NCBI RefSeq assembly: GCF_016863095.1
Contig: NZ_BOOF01000027.1
Coordinates: 62,001 to 126,000 of the forward strand
Origin: Microbispora siamensis
Lineage (GTDB): Bacteria; Actinomycetota; Actinomycetes; Streptosporangiales; Streptosporangiaceae
DNA length: 64,000 bases
Direction: 5' to 3'
Part shown: positions 46,351 through 54,871 of the stretch, in pieces
Layout: every line of letters starts with the position of its first letter
Numbering within the stretch: position 1 is the stretch's first letter
Made by a program: the position numbers and the translations under genes
The notes under the pieces: model-generated
Told to the model about the DNA's origin: nothing
The model's database searches: none
Seen by the model: only the letters and a program-made list of their open reading frames with translations

Positions 46351-47898
46351 ATGGCAATGATTGCTGCCGTGCCCCAACCACGACGATCGAGAAACCTGTG
46401 GGCCGGGCTCGCCGCGGCGCTCCTGCTGTGCCTCGGGCTCACCGGCGCCTCCCGCGCCGAGCCCGCCCCCACGCTCGCGGCCCAACGGCCCAATATCGTG
46501 CTGATCCTCACCGACGACCTGGACGCGGCGGATCTGAGCCGGTTCCCCAACATCACCAACCTCCTGGCGCGCCAGGGCACCACGCTGTCCCGCTTCTTCG
46601 TCACCAATCCCTGGTGCTGCCCGTCCCGCTCGTCCATCCTCCGCTCGCAGTACATGCACAGCCACCAGGTGGAGAGCAACCGGTCGCCGACCGGCGGGTT
46701 TCCGAAGTTCCGGCCGCTGGAGGCCTCCACCCTCGGGACGTGGATGCACGACGCGGGCTACCGCACCGCGCTCATGGGCAAATATCTCAACAACTACCCC
46801 GAGGGCGCGCCGCGCACGTACGTGCCGCCCGGCTGGGACGAGTGGGACGTCCCCGTCACCCGCCTCTACCAGGAGTACGGCTACGCGCTCAACGAGAACG
46901 GCGTGATCCGGCGGTACGGCGACGCCCCCGAGGACTACCTGGAGGACGTGCTGAGCGCCAAGGCCGCCAGGTTCGCGACGGATTCCACCGGAGGAGACGC
47001 TCCGTTCTTCCTCTACCTCGCCCCGGTCGCGCCGCACCTGCCCGCGCACTACGCGCCACGCCACGCGGCCGCCTTCGCCGGCGAGCGGGCGCCGCGGACC
47101 GCGTCGTTCGACCAGGCCGACCTGTCCGCCGAGCCCCGCTGGCTCAGCGAGCGCACGCCGCTGTCGGCCGCGGACACGCGCCGGATCGACCGCGTCCACC
47201 GCGACCGGCTGCGCGCCATGCTCGGGGTGGACGACATGGTGGGCGCCCTGGTGGACGCGCTGAGCCGGGCGGGCCGGCTCGACGACACCTACATCTTCTT
47301 CACCTCCGACAACGGCTTCCACCTCGGCCAGCATCGGCTTCGGCCGGGCAAGACGACGCCCTTCGAGGAGGACATCCGGGTGCCGATGGTGGTGCGCGGG
47401 CCGGGCGTGCCGGCCGGGGGCGTGATCGACGCGCTCACGTCGACGGTCGACCTCGCGCCCACGTTCGCCGAGCTGGGCGGGGCCACGGTGCCGCCCACGG
47501 CCGAGGGCCGCTCGCTCGTCCCGCTCCTGCGCGGGCGCGACGTCCCGTGGCGCGACGCCGTCCTCGCGGAGTTCTACCACCCCTCTTACTCCCCGTCCTC
47601 GCCGCCCACGTACGCGATGGTGCGGACCGGGCGGTACGCGTACGTGGAGTACGAGACCGGGGAGCGGCAGCTCTACGACCTGCGGGACGACCCGGCGGAA
47701 CTGCACAACATCGCGGCGACGGCCGACCCGGGCCTGAGGGCCGCGCTCTCGGCCCGGCTGGCGCTGCTGCGGGCCTGCTCCGGACCGGCCTGCCGGCTGG
47801 CGGACGCCGCCGGCACGGTGATCCCAGGCACAGTGATCCCAGGCACGGGGGTCTCGCTGGAGGGCGGAGTGTCCGTCGGGACGGCCCCCGGCGGCTGA
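46351..47898 (+). CDS. Secreted sulfatase
   Basis: 515 residues. Signal peptide ~1-38 (LAAALLLCLGLTGASRAEP). Sulfatase fold: VLILTDDLDAADL metal site, CCPSR (Cys89-x-Pro-Ser-Arg) for formylglycine conversion, GKYLNNY, APVAPHLPAHY, FTSDNGFHLGQHRL. The C-terminus has a GTVIPGTVIPGT repeat. Cleaves sulfate esters outside the cell; substrate unknown. ATG 46351 or 46357. Needs a formylglycine-generating enzyme encoded elsewhere. Confidence 0.9.
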   Translation: MAMIAAVPQPRRSRNLWAGLAAALLLCLGLTGASRAEPAPTLAAQRPNIVLILTDDLDAADLSRFPNITNLLARQGTTLSRFFVTNPWCCPSRSSILRSQYMHSHQVESNRSPTGGFPKFRPLEASTLGTWMHDAGYRTALMGKYLNNYPEGAPRTYVPPGWDEWDVPVTRLYQEYGYALNENGVIRRYGDAPEDYLEDVLSAKAARFATDSTGGDAPFFLYLAPVAPHLPAHYAPRHAAAFAGERAPRTASFDQADLSAEPRWLSERTPLSAADTRRIDRVHRDRLRAMLGVDDMVGALVDALSRAGRLDDTYIFFTSDNGFHLGQHRLRPGKTTPFEEDIRVPMVVRGPGVPAGGVIDALTSTVDLAPTFAELGGATVPPTAEGRSLVPLLRGRDVPWRDAVLAEFYHPSYSPSSPPTYAMVRTGRYAYVEYETGERQLYDLRDDPAELHNIAATADPGLRAALSARLALLRACSGPACRLADAAGTVIPGTVIPGTGVSLEGGVSVGTAPGG

Positions 47899-47926
47899 CG
47901 GGTGAGGCGACGGAGCGGATAAGGGC

Positions 47927-47953
47927 GGGCGCCCCGGCAGGTTGGGGGCGTCC
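47927..47953 (+). terminator. Hairpin after the sulfatase gene
   Basis: GGGCGCCCC (47927-47935) and GGGGCGTCC (47945-47953) form a 9-bp stem with one wobble, followed by a T-rich patch (CTATTCATTTCT). Confidence 0.6.
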
Positions 47954-47979
47954 GCTATTCATTTCTGCCCATATGGATA

Positions 47980-47993
47980 TGGGAGCGCTCCCA
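47980..47993. promoter_or_regulatory. CebR operator 1 (upstream of cebE)
   Basis: TGGGAGCGCTCCCA, the perfect 14-bp palindrome known as the binding site of CebR in actinomycetes. 308 bp before the cebE start; a second copy lies exactly 120 bp downstream. The 389-bp gap 47899-48287 holds only the sulfatase hairpin, these two operators and the 24-bp repeats. Confidence 0.85.
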
Positions 47994-48099
47994 AGCGTGG
48001 TATGTCCTACTATGTCCCATTGACCGGCTCTAACCACCCAGGGAGTAACAGTTAGGTTTCGGCATATTGACGCCCGCGTTGCTCATAGAGGACCCTTCG

Positions 48100-48113
48100 T
48101 GGGAGCGCTCCCA
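48100..48113. promoter_or_regulatory. CebR operator 2 (upstream of cebE)
   Basis: Second perfect TGGGAGCGCTCCCA. Two operators 120 bp apart could allow cooperative or looped repression of cebEFG-bglC-cebR by CebR, relieved by cellobiose. Confidence 0.85.
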
Positions 48114-48119
48114 AACAGT

Positions 48120-48191
48120 GCGAAGCACACGGTGCGAAACCGCGCGAAGCACACGGTGCGAACCCGTGCGAAGCACACGGTGCGGGAGTAC
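48120..48191 (+). repeat. Three 24-bp tandem repeats in the cebE leader, each with a small hairpin
   Basis: Units at 48120, 48144 and 48168, each starting GCGAAGCACACGGTGCG. Within each, GCAC-ACG-GTGC can form a 4-bp stem. They follow directly on operator 2 and lie upstream of the cebE ribosome-binding site, so they are probably in the 5' untranslated RNA. Confidence 0.75.
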
Positions 48192-48287
48192 CGAGCACAA
48201 CCTTCGATCGCGGGCCGTGAGATCGGGGACCGGCCTGGGATGCACCTCCCACGAACGATTCGGGATACCACCTGAGAGGGGTCCGGA

Positions 48288-49637
48288 ATGATTGCAAACT
48301 CGCGCCGCGGCAGGCTGCTCGCGGTCGCCGCGGTGGCGGCGCTGGCTCTCGGCGCCACCGCCTGCCAGTCCGACGACAAGGGCTCCGACACCGCGTCGGG
48401 CGGCGGGTCCTCGGCGGCGGCCGGCCCCGTCACCATCACGCTCCAGACGTTCGGCGGCGGCAAGAACTTCGGCTACAAGGAGGCCGTCGACAAGTGGAAC
48501 GCGGAGCACAAGGACATCCAGATCAAGTATGACAACCTGACCGACCAGTTCGAGCAGGTCTACTGGCCGCAGATGATCCAGTGGCTGCAGTCCGGCGCGG
48601 GCGCCGGCGACGTCGTCGGCATCGACGAGGGCGGCATGGGCCTCGCCAAGGCGCACCCCGAGTGGTGGGCCGACCTCGGCGAGTTCGGCCTGCAGAACCG
48701 CAAGAACGACTTCGCCGCCTGGAAGTGGGAGAACGGCGTCACCGCCGACGGCAAGCTGTTCGGCCTCGGCACCGACGTCGGCGGCATGAGCCTGTGCTAC
48801 CGCCGTGACCTGTTCGAGAAGGCCGGTCTGCCCTCCGACCGCGATGAGGTCAGCAAGCTCTGGCCGACCTGGGACGACTTCATCAAGGTCGCCCACAAGT
48901 TCCAGGACAAGATCAAGGACACCAAGTTCGTCGACGGCACCAACACGCTCTACAACGTGGTCCTGGTGCAGGAGGGTGCCAAGAACGGCAACGTCACCTA
49001 CTTCGACAAGGACAACAACCTGATCGTCGACAAGAACCCGGCGGTCAAGACGGCGTACGACTTCGCCCAGAAGATCAGCCAGGAGGGCCTCACGGCCAAG
49101 CTGCGCAACTTCACGCCCGAGTGGAACACCGGCATGAAGAAGTCGCAGTTCGCCACCCTCGGCTGCCCGTCGTGGATGCTCGGCGCGGTGAGCGGCGACG
49201 GCGGCGCCGGACCGGACTTCAAGGGCAAGTGGGACGTCGCGGCGGTGCCCGGCGGCGGCGGCAACTGGGGCGGCTCCTGGCTCGCCGTGCCGAAGCAGTC
49301 GAAGCACCCCAAGGAGGCGGCGCAGGTCCTCGACTACCTGACCGGTAAGGACGCCGAGGTCAGCGTCTTCAACTACGCCGGCAACATGCCGAGCAACGTC
49401 CAGGCGCAGCAGGACCCGGCCGTCCAGGGCGCGAAGAACGAGTACTTCAACGACGCCCCCGTCGGTGAGATCTTCGCCAAGTCGGCCGCCTCGCTCCAGC
49501 CGATCTTCCTCGGCGTCAAGCACGCCCAGGTCAAGAACGCCATCGAGTCGGTCGTCTCCGCCATCGACGACGGCTCCGTGCCGTACGCGAACGGCTGGAA
49601 GAAGCTCGTCGACGACGCCGTGAAGGCCGCGGGCTGA
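48288..49637 (+). CDS. cebE: Cellobiose/cellotriose-binding lipoprotein, CebE
   Basis: 449 residues. Lipobox LGATAC (Cys26 lipidated), Ser/Gly linker, then a family-1 sugar-binding fold (VTITLQTFGGGKNFGYKEAV; WPQMIQWLQSG; DVVGIDEGGMG; WLAVPKQSKHPKEAAQVLDYL). Captures cello-oligosaccharides outside the membrane for CebFG. GAGAGGGG precedes ATG 48288. First gene of cebE-cebF-cebG-bglC-cebR, controlled by the two CebR palindromes. A hairpin after it probably raises its level over the permeases. Confidence 0.9.
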   Translation: MIANSRRGRLLAVAAVAALALGATACQSDDKGSDTASGGGSSAAAGPVTITLQTFGGGKNFGYKEAVDKWNAEHKDIQIKYDNLTDQFEQVYWPQMIQWLQSGAGAGDVVGIDEGGMGLAKAHPEWWADLGEFGLQNRKNDFAAWKWENGVTADGKLFGLGTDVGGMSLCYRRDLFEKAGLPSDRDEVSKLWPTWDDFIKVAHKFQDKIKDTKFVDGTNTLYNVVLVQEGAKNGNVTYFDKDNNLIVDKNPAVKTAYDFAQKISQEGLTAKLRNFTPEWNTGMKKSQFATLGCPSWMLGAVSGDGGAGPDFKGKWDVAAVPGGGGNWGGSWLAVPKQSKHPKEAAQVLDYLTGKDAEVSVFNYAGNMPSNVQAQQDPAVQGAKNEYFNDAPVGEIFAKSAASLQPIFLGVKHAQVKNAIESVVSAIDDGSVPYANGWKKLVDDAVKAAG

Positions 49638-49656
49638 TCACGCCCGCCAGGTGAGC

Positions 49657-49694
49657 ACCGGCCCGCCGCAGCGGCACCCCGCCGGCGGGCCGGT
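49657..49694 (+). terminator. Intercistronic hairpin between cebE and cebF
   Basis: ACCGGCCCGCC (49657-49667) and GGCGGGCCGGT (49684-49694), perfect 11-bp stem. Such hairpins after binding-protein genes stabilise the upstream mRNA or partly terminate, giving excess binding protein. Confidence 0.65.
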
Positions 49695-49721
49695 CGCCTG
49701 CTTTCACCCGAAAGGTAACTT

Positions 49722-50696
49722 ATGAGCCTGCACGTCGACGCCGGGCAACCCACCCGGGCACCGATGCCGCCCAGCCGGAGGCACGTCCGGCCGAGACCGG
49801 GCCGGTCCTTCATGACCTGGCTGGACCTCAAGGCCGCGCCGTACCTCCTGGTCTCTCCCTACTACCTGCTCTTCCTGGTCTTCGGACTCTTCCCGCTCGG
49901 CTTCACCCTCTACTACTCGTTCTTCGACTACGACCTCACCGGCACGGTCGAGTGGACGGGCCTCGGCAACTACACCGCCATGCTCGGCGACGCCGCATTC
50001 TGGAAGGCGGTCGTCAACACCCTCGCGATGTTCGTCATCGCGACGGTCCCGCAGATGCTGCTGGCCCTGCTGCTGGCCAACGCGCTGAACAAGCGGATGA
50101 AGGCACAGCTGTTCGTCCGGCTGGGCGTCCTGCTCCCCCTCGTCACCTCGGTCGTCGCGGTGGCGGTCGTCTTCACCCAGCTGTACGGCCGCGACTGGGG
50201 CGTCGTCAACTGGGTGCTCGGCTGGTTCGGCGCCGACCCCATCGACTGGAAGGCGGAGCGTCTCCCCTCCTGGCTCGCCATCGCGACGATGATCGACTGG
50301 CGCTGGACCGGCTACAACGCGATCATCTTCCTGGCCGGCATGCAGACGATCCCCAAGGACCTCTACGAGGCGGCCTCGATCGACGGCGCGTCCCGGCGGC
50401 GCCAGTTCTGGCAGATCACGATCCCGATGCTCCGGCCCACGATGATCTTCGTGGTGCTGAACTCCACCATCGGCGGTCTCACGCTGTTCTCCGAGCCGAC
50501 CACGTTCTACAACGGCAACGTCCACGGCGGCACCAACAGCCAGTTCCAGACCGTCTCGATGTTCATCTTCGAGCAGGGCTTCCGCGAGTTCGACTACGGC
50601 TACGCCTCCGCGGCCGCCTGGCTGCTGTTCCTGCTCATCCTCATCGGATCGGCCATCAACTTCCTGCTCATCCGCCGGATCGGGGGCAACAAGTGA
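49722..50696 (+). CDS. cebF: Cellobiose ABC transporter permease, CebF
   Basis: 324 residues, six membrane helices (YLLVSPYYLLFLVFGLFPLG first). EAA loop YEAASIDGASRRRQFWQITI. GAAAGG-type RBS before ATG 49722. Pairs with CebG; stop overlaps the cebG start. Confidence 0.9.
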   Translation: MSLHVDAGQPTRAPMPPSRRHVRPRPGRSFMTWLDLKAAPYLLVSPYYLLFLVFGLFPLGFTLYYSFFDYDLTGTVEWTGLGNYTAMLGDAAFWKAVVNTLAMFVIATVPQMLLALLLANALNKRMKAQLFVRLGVLLPLVTSVVAVAVVFTQLYGRDWGVVNWVLGWFGADPIDWKAERLPSWLAIATMIDWRWTGYNAIIFLAGMQTIPKDLYEAASIDGASRRRQFWQITIPMLRPTMIFVVLNSTIGGLTLFSEPTTFYNGNVHGGTNSQFQTVSMFIFEQGFREFDYGYASAAAWLLFLLILIGSAINFLLIRRIGGNK

Positions 50697-51586
50697 CCAC
50701 GCTCTCCGCGCCCGCCACCACGCGGCGGCGCCGCGCCAAGGCGCCGGGAGGTGCCGCCGGTCTCTGGACCGCCACGCCGATGACGAGGCTCGTCCTCGCG
50801 GTCACGATCATCATCTCGGCGTTCCCGCTGTACTACATGATCGTTATCGCCTCGCGCACCAACACCGAGGCGACCGACATGCCGCCGCCGTTCCTGCCGG
50901 GCGGCAAGCTCGGGGAGAACATCCAGCGGGTGCTGTCCAACCCCGACGCGCACTACCTGACCGGTCTCACCAACTCGCTGATCATCGCCGCCACGGTGAC
51001 GGTATCGGTGGTGCTGATCTCGACGTTCGCCGGCTTCGCGTTCGCCCGGCTGAACTTCAGGGGCGGCAAGGTCCTGCTGCTGCTGGTGCTGCTGACCATG
51101 ATGGTCCCGCTGCAGCAGATGGGCATCGTCCCCCTCTACCGCCTCATGGTCAGCCTCGAGTGGGTCGGCTCGATCAAGGCGGTGATCCTGCCGTACCTGC
51201 TCAACGGCTTCGGCGTCTTCCTCATGACGCAGTACACCCAGCAGGCCGTGCCGAACGAGCTGGTCGAGGCCGCCCGCGTCGACGGCGCCTCCACCCTGCG
51301 GATCTGGTGGAACGTCGTCCTGCCCGCCGTACGGCCGGGCATGGCGGTGCTGGGCATCAACACGTTCATGCTGATCTGGAACGACTTCATGTGGCCGCTG
51401 ATCGTGCTGACGCCGGACAATCCGACGGTCCAGGTCGCCATCAACTCGCTCAACGCGAAGTACGGGACGGACTACGTGCTGATCTTCAGCGGCACGCTCA
51501 TGTCGATTCTCCCGCTCATCGTCGTTTTCATCGCGTTCGGCCGACAGATCATCGGCGGACTCATGGAAGGTGCGGTCAAGGCGTGA
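50693..51586 (+). CDS. cebG: Cellobiose ABC transporter permease, CebG
   Basis: 297 residues from GTG 50693 (GTGA overlap with cebF). MalG-like: six helices, EAA loop VEAARVDGASTLRIWWNVVL, C-terminal RQIIGGLMEGAVKA typical of MalG-type permeases. No ATPase gene follows; a shared MsiK-type ATPase is expected. Confidence 0.9.
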   Translation: MTTLSAPATTRRRRAKAPGGAAGLWTATPMTRLVLAVTIIISAFPLYYMIVIASRTNTEATDMPPPFLPGGKLGENIQRVLSNPDAHYLTGLTNSLIIAATVTVSVVLISTFAGFAFARLNFRGGKVLLLLVLLTMMVPLQQMGIVPLYRLMVSLEWVGSIKAVILPYLLNGFGVFLMTQYTQQAVPNELVEAARVDGASTLRIWWNVVLPAVRPGMAVLGINTFMLIWNDFMWPLIVLTPDNPTVQVAINSLNAKYGTDYVLIFSGTLMSILPLIVVFIAFGRQIIGGLMEGAVKA

Positions 51587-53019
51587 CAACGCAAGACACA
51601 CGAACCGAAGCGGAGACGGCCGGCCTGATGTTCCCCACCGGGTTCGTCTGGGGCGCCGCCACCTCCGCCTACCAGATCGAGGGCGCGCTCACCGCGGACG
51701 GGCGGGGCCGCTCCATCTGGGACACCTTCTGCAGCCAGGACGGGCGGATCGTGGGCGGTGACACCGCCGAGATCGCGATCGACCACTACAACCGGTATCG
51801 CGAGGACGTCAAGCTCATGGCGGACCTCGGCCTCACCGCCTACCGGTTCTCCGTCTCCTGGCCGCGGATCCAGCCCGACGGCTCCGGCGCGTACAGCGCC
51901 AAGGGCCTCGACTTCTACAAGAGGCTCGTCGACGAGCTGCTCAGCTACGGCATCGACCCGTGGCTGACGCTTTACCACTGGGACCTCCCCCAGGCGCTCG
52001 AAGACGCCGGCGGGTGGCCGTCGCGCGACACGTCGAAGCGCTTCGCCGACTTCGCCGCGACCGTGCACGCCGAGCTCGGCGACCGGGTCAGGAACTGGAG
52101 CACGGTCAACGAGCCCTGGTGCGCCGCGTTCCTCGGCTACGCCTCCGGCGAGCACGCCCCCGGTCGGCGCGAGCCGGCCGCCGCGCTGCGCGCCGCGCAC
52201 CACCTCAACCTCGCGCACGGCCTGGCCGTCCAGGCGATGCGGGCGCAGAACCCCGACTCGCTGATCGGCGGGTGCGTCAACGTGTACCCGGTCACGCCCG
52301 CCACCGGCAGCGAGGCCGACCAGGACGCCGCGCGCCGCATCGACGGGCTGCAGAACCGGTTCTTCCTGGACGCGCTGCTCAAGGGCTCCTACCCCGAGGA
52401 CGTGCTGGCCGACCTGAGCCACCTGTCCGACATGGAGTTCATCCAGGACGGCGACCTGGCCACGATCGCCGCCCCGCTCGACATGCTGCTGATCAACTAC
52501 TACAGCCGCTTCACCGTCTCCGGCGCGCCCGGCGGCGCCGCGTCCGCGGCCGCCGCGCCGACGGACTCCGGCTCGCCGTGGATCGGCAGCGAGCACGTGG
52601 GCTTCGTCAACGGCGGCCGCCCGGTCACCTCCATGGGCTGGGAGGTCGACGACAGCGGCCTGTACGAGATGCTGCGGCGGATCGCCGACGAGTACCCGCG
52701 GATCCCGCTCTACATCTCGGAGAACGGCGCGGCCTACGACGACGTGATCGGCGAGGACGGCGCCGTGCACGACCCCGACCGGGTCGCCTACATCGAGGCC
52801 CACCTGCGGATCTGCCACGCGGCCATCGAGTCGGGCATCCCGCTCCAGGGCTACTTCGCCTGGTCCCTGATGGACAACTTCGAGTGGGCCTGGGGCTACG
52901 GCAAGCGCTTCGGTCTCGTGTACGTGGACTACGAGACCCAGGCGAGGACCATGAAATCGAGCGCTTTGTGGTATGCCGACACCATCAGACACGGCGGCCT
53001 GCTGGGTCGGGCACAATAA
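51583..53019 (+). CDS. bglC: GH1 beta-glucosidase
   Basis: 478 residues from GTG 51583 (overlaps the cebG stop). Cytoplasmic; splits imported cellobiose to glucose. FVWGAATSAYQIEGA start, acid/base Glu177 in STVNEPW, nucleophile Glu380 in YISENGAA, aglycone-site WSLMDNFEWAWGY. Position after cebG matches Streptomyces bglC. Confidence 0.94.
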   Translation: MTTQDTRTEAETAGLMFPTGFVWGAATSAYQIEGALTADGRGRSIWDTFCSQDGRIVGGDTAEIAIDHYNRYREDVKLMADLGLTAYRFSVSWPRIQPDGSGAYSAKGLDFYKRLVDELLSYGIDPWLTLYHWDLPQALEDAGGWPSRDTSKRFADFAATVHAELGDRVRNWSTVNEPWCAAFLGYASGEHAPGRREPAAALRAAHHLNLAHGLAVQAMRAQNPDSLIGGCVNVYPVTPATGSEADQDAARRIDGLQNRFFLDALLKGSYPEDVLADLSHLSDMEFIQDGDLATIAAPLDMLLINYYSRFTVSGAPGGAASAAAAPTDSGSPWIGSEHVGFVNGGRPVTSMGWEVDDSGLYEMLRRIADEYPRIPLYISENGAAYDDVIGEDGAVHDPDRVAYIEAHLRICHAAIESGIPLQGYFAWSLMDNFEWAWGYGKRFGLVYVDYETQARTMKSSALWYADTIRHGGLLGRAQ

Positions 53020-53047
53020 GCGCAGACACGATAAGGGGGCAGTATAG

Positions 53048-54067
53048 ATGAACGGGGACCGCCGTTCCGGAGGCCGGCCGACTCTGGAAGCGGTCGCCGC
53101 ACGCGCCGGGGTCGGCCGCGGCACCGTGTCGCGGGTCATCAACGGCTCGCCCAAGGTGAGCGACCGGGCCCGCGACGCGGTGTTACTGGCGATCCAAGAG
53201 CTCGGCTACGTGCCCAACCGGGCGGCGCGCACCCTCGTGACCAATCGGACCGACACCATCGCGCTGGTGGTGTCGGAGTCGGAGCAGCGCGTCTTCGACG
53301 AGCCGTACTTCGCCGGGCTGATCCGCGGCATCGGTTCCGCGCTGTCGGAGACCGGCCTCCAGCTCATCCTCACGATGGCGCAGAACCGTGCCGAGCACGA
53401 CCGGCTGGAGCACTACCTGACCGGGCAGCACGTCGACGGCGTGCTGCTCACCTCGGTGCACGGCGCCGACCCGCTGCCGGGACGGCTGGAGGAGATGGGC
53501 GTGCCGACCGTGCTCGGTGGCCGCCCGGTCGGGCTCAACCCGTACAGCTTCGTCGACATGGACAACCGGGCCGGCGCCCGGCAGGCGGTCAAGTACCTGC
53601 TCTCCAAGGGCCGGACCAAGATCGCCACCATCGCCGGTCCGCAGGACATGGGCGTGGGCGTCGACCGTCTCGCCGGATACCGCGACGCGCTGCTGGCCAC
53701 CGGTATGACCGAGCGCGTCGCGTACGGCGACTTCTCCGAGGAGAGCGGGGAGGCGGGCATGCGCGACCTGCTCGCCCGTCACCCCGACCTGGACGCCGTG
53801 TTCACGGCCTCCGACCCGATGGCGGTCGGCGCCCTGCGGGTGCTGAAGGAGCAGGGCCTGGTCGTGCCCAACGACGTCGCGCTGATCGGTTTCGAGGACT
53901 CCAAGGTGGCGCTGCACACCGACCCGCAGCTCACGAGCGTGCACCAGCCGACCGAGGCGATGGGCCGGCAGATGGTCCAGCTTCTGATCGCCCGGATCAA
54001 CGGCGAGCCGCTGGAGCAGCCGGTCGTCATCCTCGACACCCACCTGGTGATCCGCGCCTCCGCCTGA
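53048..54067 (+). CDS. cebR: LacI-family repressor CebR
   Basis: 339 residues. Helix-turn-helix RPTLEAVAARAGVGRGTVSR then VINGSPKVS; ligand domain to the end (FVDMDNRAGARQAVKYLLS, DAVFTASDPMAVGAL). Last gene of the ceb operon with GGGGGC before ATG 53048; the two TGGGAGCGCTCCCA sites before cebE are its expected targets, with cello-oligosaccharide as inducer. A long hairpin terminator follows. In Streptomyces cebR is instead usually upstream of cebE. Confidence 0.9.
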   Translation: MNGDRRSGGRPTLEAVAARAGVGRGTVSRVINGSPKVSDRARDAVLLAIQELGYVPNRAARTLVTNRTDTIALVVSESEQRVFDEPYFAGLIRGIGSALSETGLQLILTMAQNRAEHDRLEHYLTGQHVDGVLLTSVHGADPLPGRLEEMGVPTVLGGRPVGLNPYSFVDMDNRAGARQAVKYLLSKGRTKIATIAGPQDMGVGVDRLAGYRDALLATGMTERVAYGDFSEESGEAGMRDLLARHPDLDAVFTASDPMAVGALRVLKEQGLVVPNDVALIGFEDSKVALHTDPQLTSVHQPTEAMGRQMVQLLIARINGEPLEQPVVILDTHLVIRASA

Positions 54068-54081
54068 CACGGCCGCACGAA

Positions 54082-54125
54082 CGACGAGACCGCCGCGCAC
54101 CCGAGGGTGTGCGGCGGTCTCGTCG
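54082..54125 (+). terminator. Terminator after cebR
   Basis: CGACGAGACCGCCGCGCACC (from 54082) and its complement ending at 54125 form a ~20-bp stem with one wobble pair and a 4-nt loop. Also positioned to end the convergent TetR transcript. Confidence 0.85.
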
Positions 54126-54158
54126 GCATGCCGGGGAGGGCCGGGAACATCCGTGGTG

Positions 54159-54767
54159 TCAGTCTCCGGGCCGTGCCTGTGCCGGTGGGGCAGTCGCGGA
54201 AAGGGCGCGCAGGTCGTCGAAGGCTTGGAGGAGATGTGCGTCCAAGCTCTGCGAGGAATCGTCGATCCAGGATTGGATCGCTTGGTGAAAGGCGGCCCAG
54301 CCGGTGTGAGCAGCCAGGCCGGCCAGCCGGTCGGTGACACCGCGCCGCCGCAGTGCCTCCGCTACGGCTTCGGTGATCGAGGCGGTCTTGGCCAGGTCGC
54401 GTTCACGGAGTGCCGGTGTCACCGCGATGACGTGCAGTCGTGGTTCGGCGAACGGGCGATTGTCCTCGAGGATCCGTTCGACCTTCCGGAAGGCGAAGAG
54501 CAGTATCTCGAGCGGCTGGAGATCAGCAGGTGCTTCGGCCACCGCCCGCGCCAGCGCCGCGCGCAGGTCGGCTTCGCCGTCGAAGAGCACCTCGCGCTTG
54601 TCCGGGAAGTGCCGGAAGAACGTGCGTTCGTTGACGCCGGCCCGGGCGGCGATCTCGGCCGTGGTGGTCTGGTCGAACCCGCGTTCCCGATACAGCTCCA
54701 GGGCCGCCTGCTGAAGGCGGCGGCGCGCTTCCGCTCCGCTTCGTGGCACCCTCCGAGGATACCGCAT
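54159..54767 (-). CDS. TetR-family repressor
   Basis: 202 residues. Helix-turn-helix RRLQQAALELYRERGFDQTT, AEIAARAGVNERTFFRHFPD; ligand domain after ~65. ATG 54767 with a weak RBS. Divergent from the SDR gene, with an array of four 23-bp operator-like iterons between them, which it probably binds. Confidence 0.88.
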   Translation of the reverse strand: MRYPRRVPRSGAEARRRLQQAALELYRERGFDQTTTAEIAARAGVNERTFFRHFPDKREVLFDGEADLRAALARAVAEAPADLQPLEILLFAFRKVERILEDNRPFAEPRLHVIAVTPALRERDLAKTASITEAVAEALRRRGVTDRLAGLAAHTGWAAFHQAIQSWIDDSSQSLDAHLLQAFDDLRALSATAPPAQARPGD

Positions 54768-54775
54768 ATGTCAGT

Positions 54776-54856
54776 CACTGGCGCTACTTGACGCCAGCGA
54801 CTGGCGCTACATAAAGTCAGTGACTGGCACTACTTAGTGCCAGTCACTGACGTAAC
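54776..54856. promoter_or_regulatory. Array of four 23-bp operator iterons containing a 36-bp perfect palindrome
   Basis: CACTGGCGCTAC (54776), GACTGGCGCTAC (54799), GACTGGCACTAC (54822) and a diverged CACTGACGTAAC (54845) repeat at exact 23-bp steps. Bases 54816-54851 form a perfect inverted repeat with 17-bp arms (GTCAGTGACTGGCACTA) and a 2-bp centre. Fills the gap between the divergent TetR and SDR genes; candidate multi-dimer TetR binding site covering both promoters. Confidence 0.75.
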
Positions 54857-54871
54857 GCGGGAGAGTGTCCC

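Noticed and set aside
48120-48191. 24-bp repeats as a CRISPR array
   Set aside because: Units are directly adjacent with no unique spacers and no cas genes nearby.
48067-48291. Small ORF through the cebE leader (repeated RSTRCE)
   Set aside because: It only reflects translation of the 24-bp repeats and has no ribosome-binding site.
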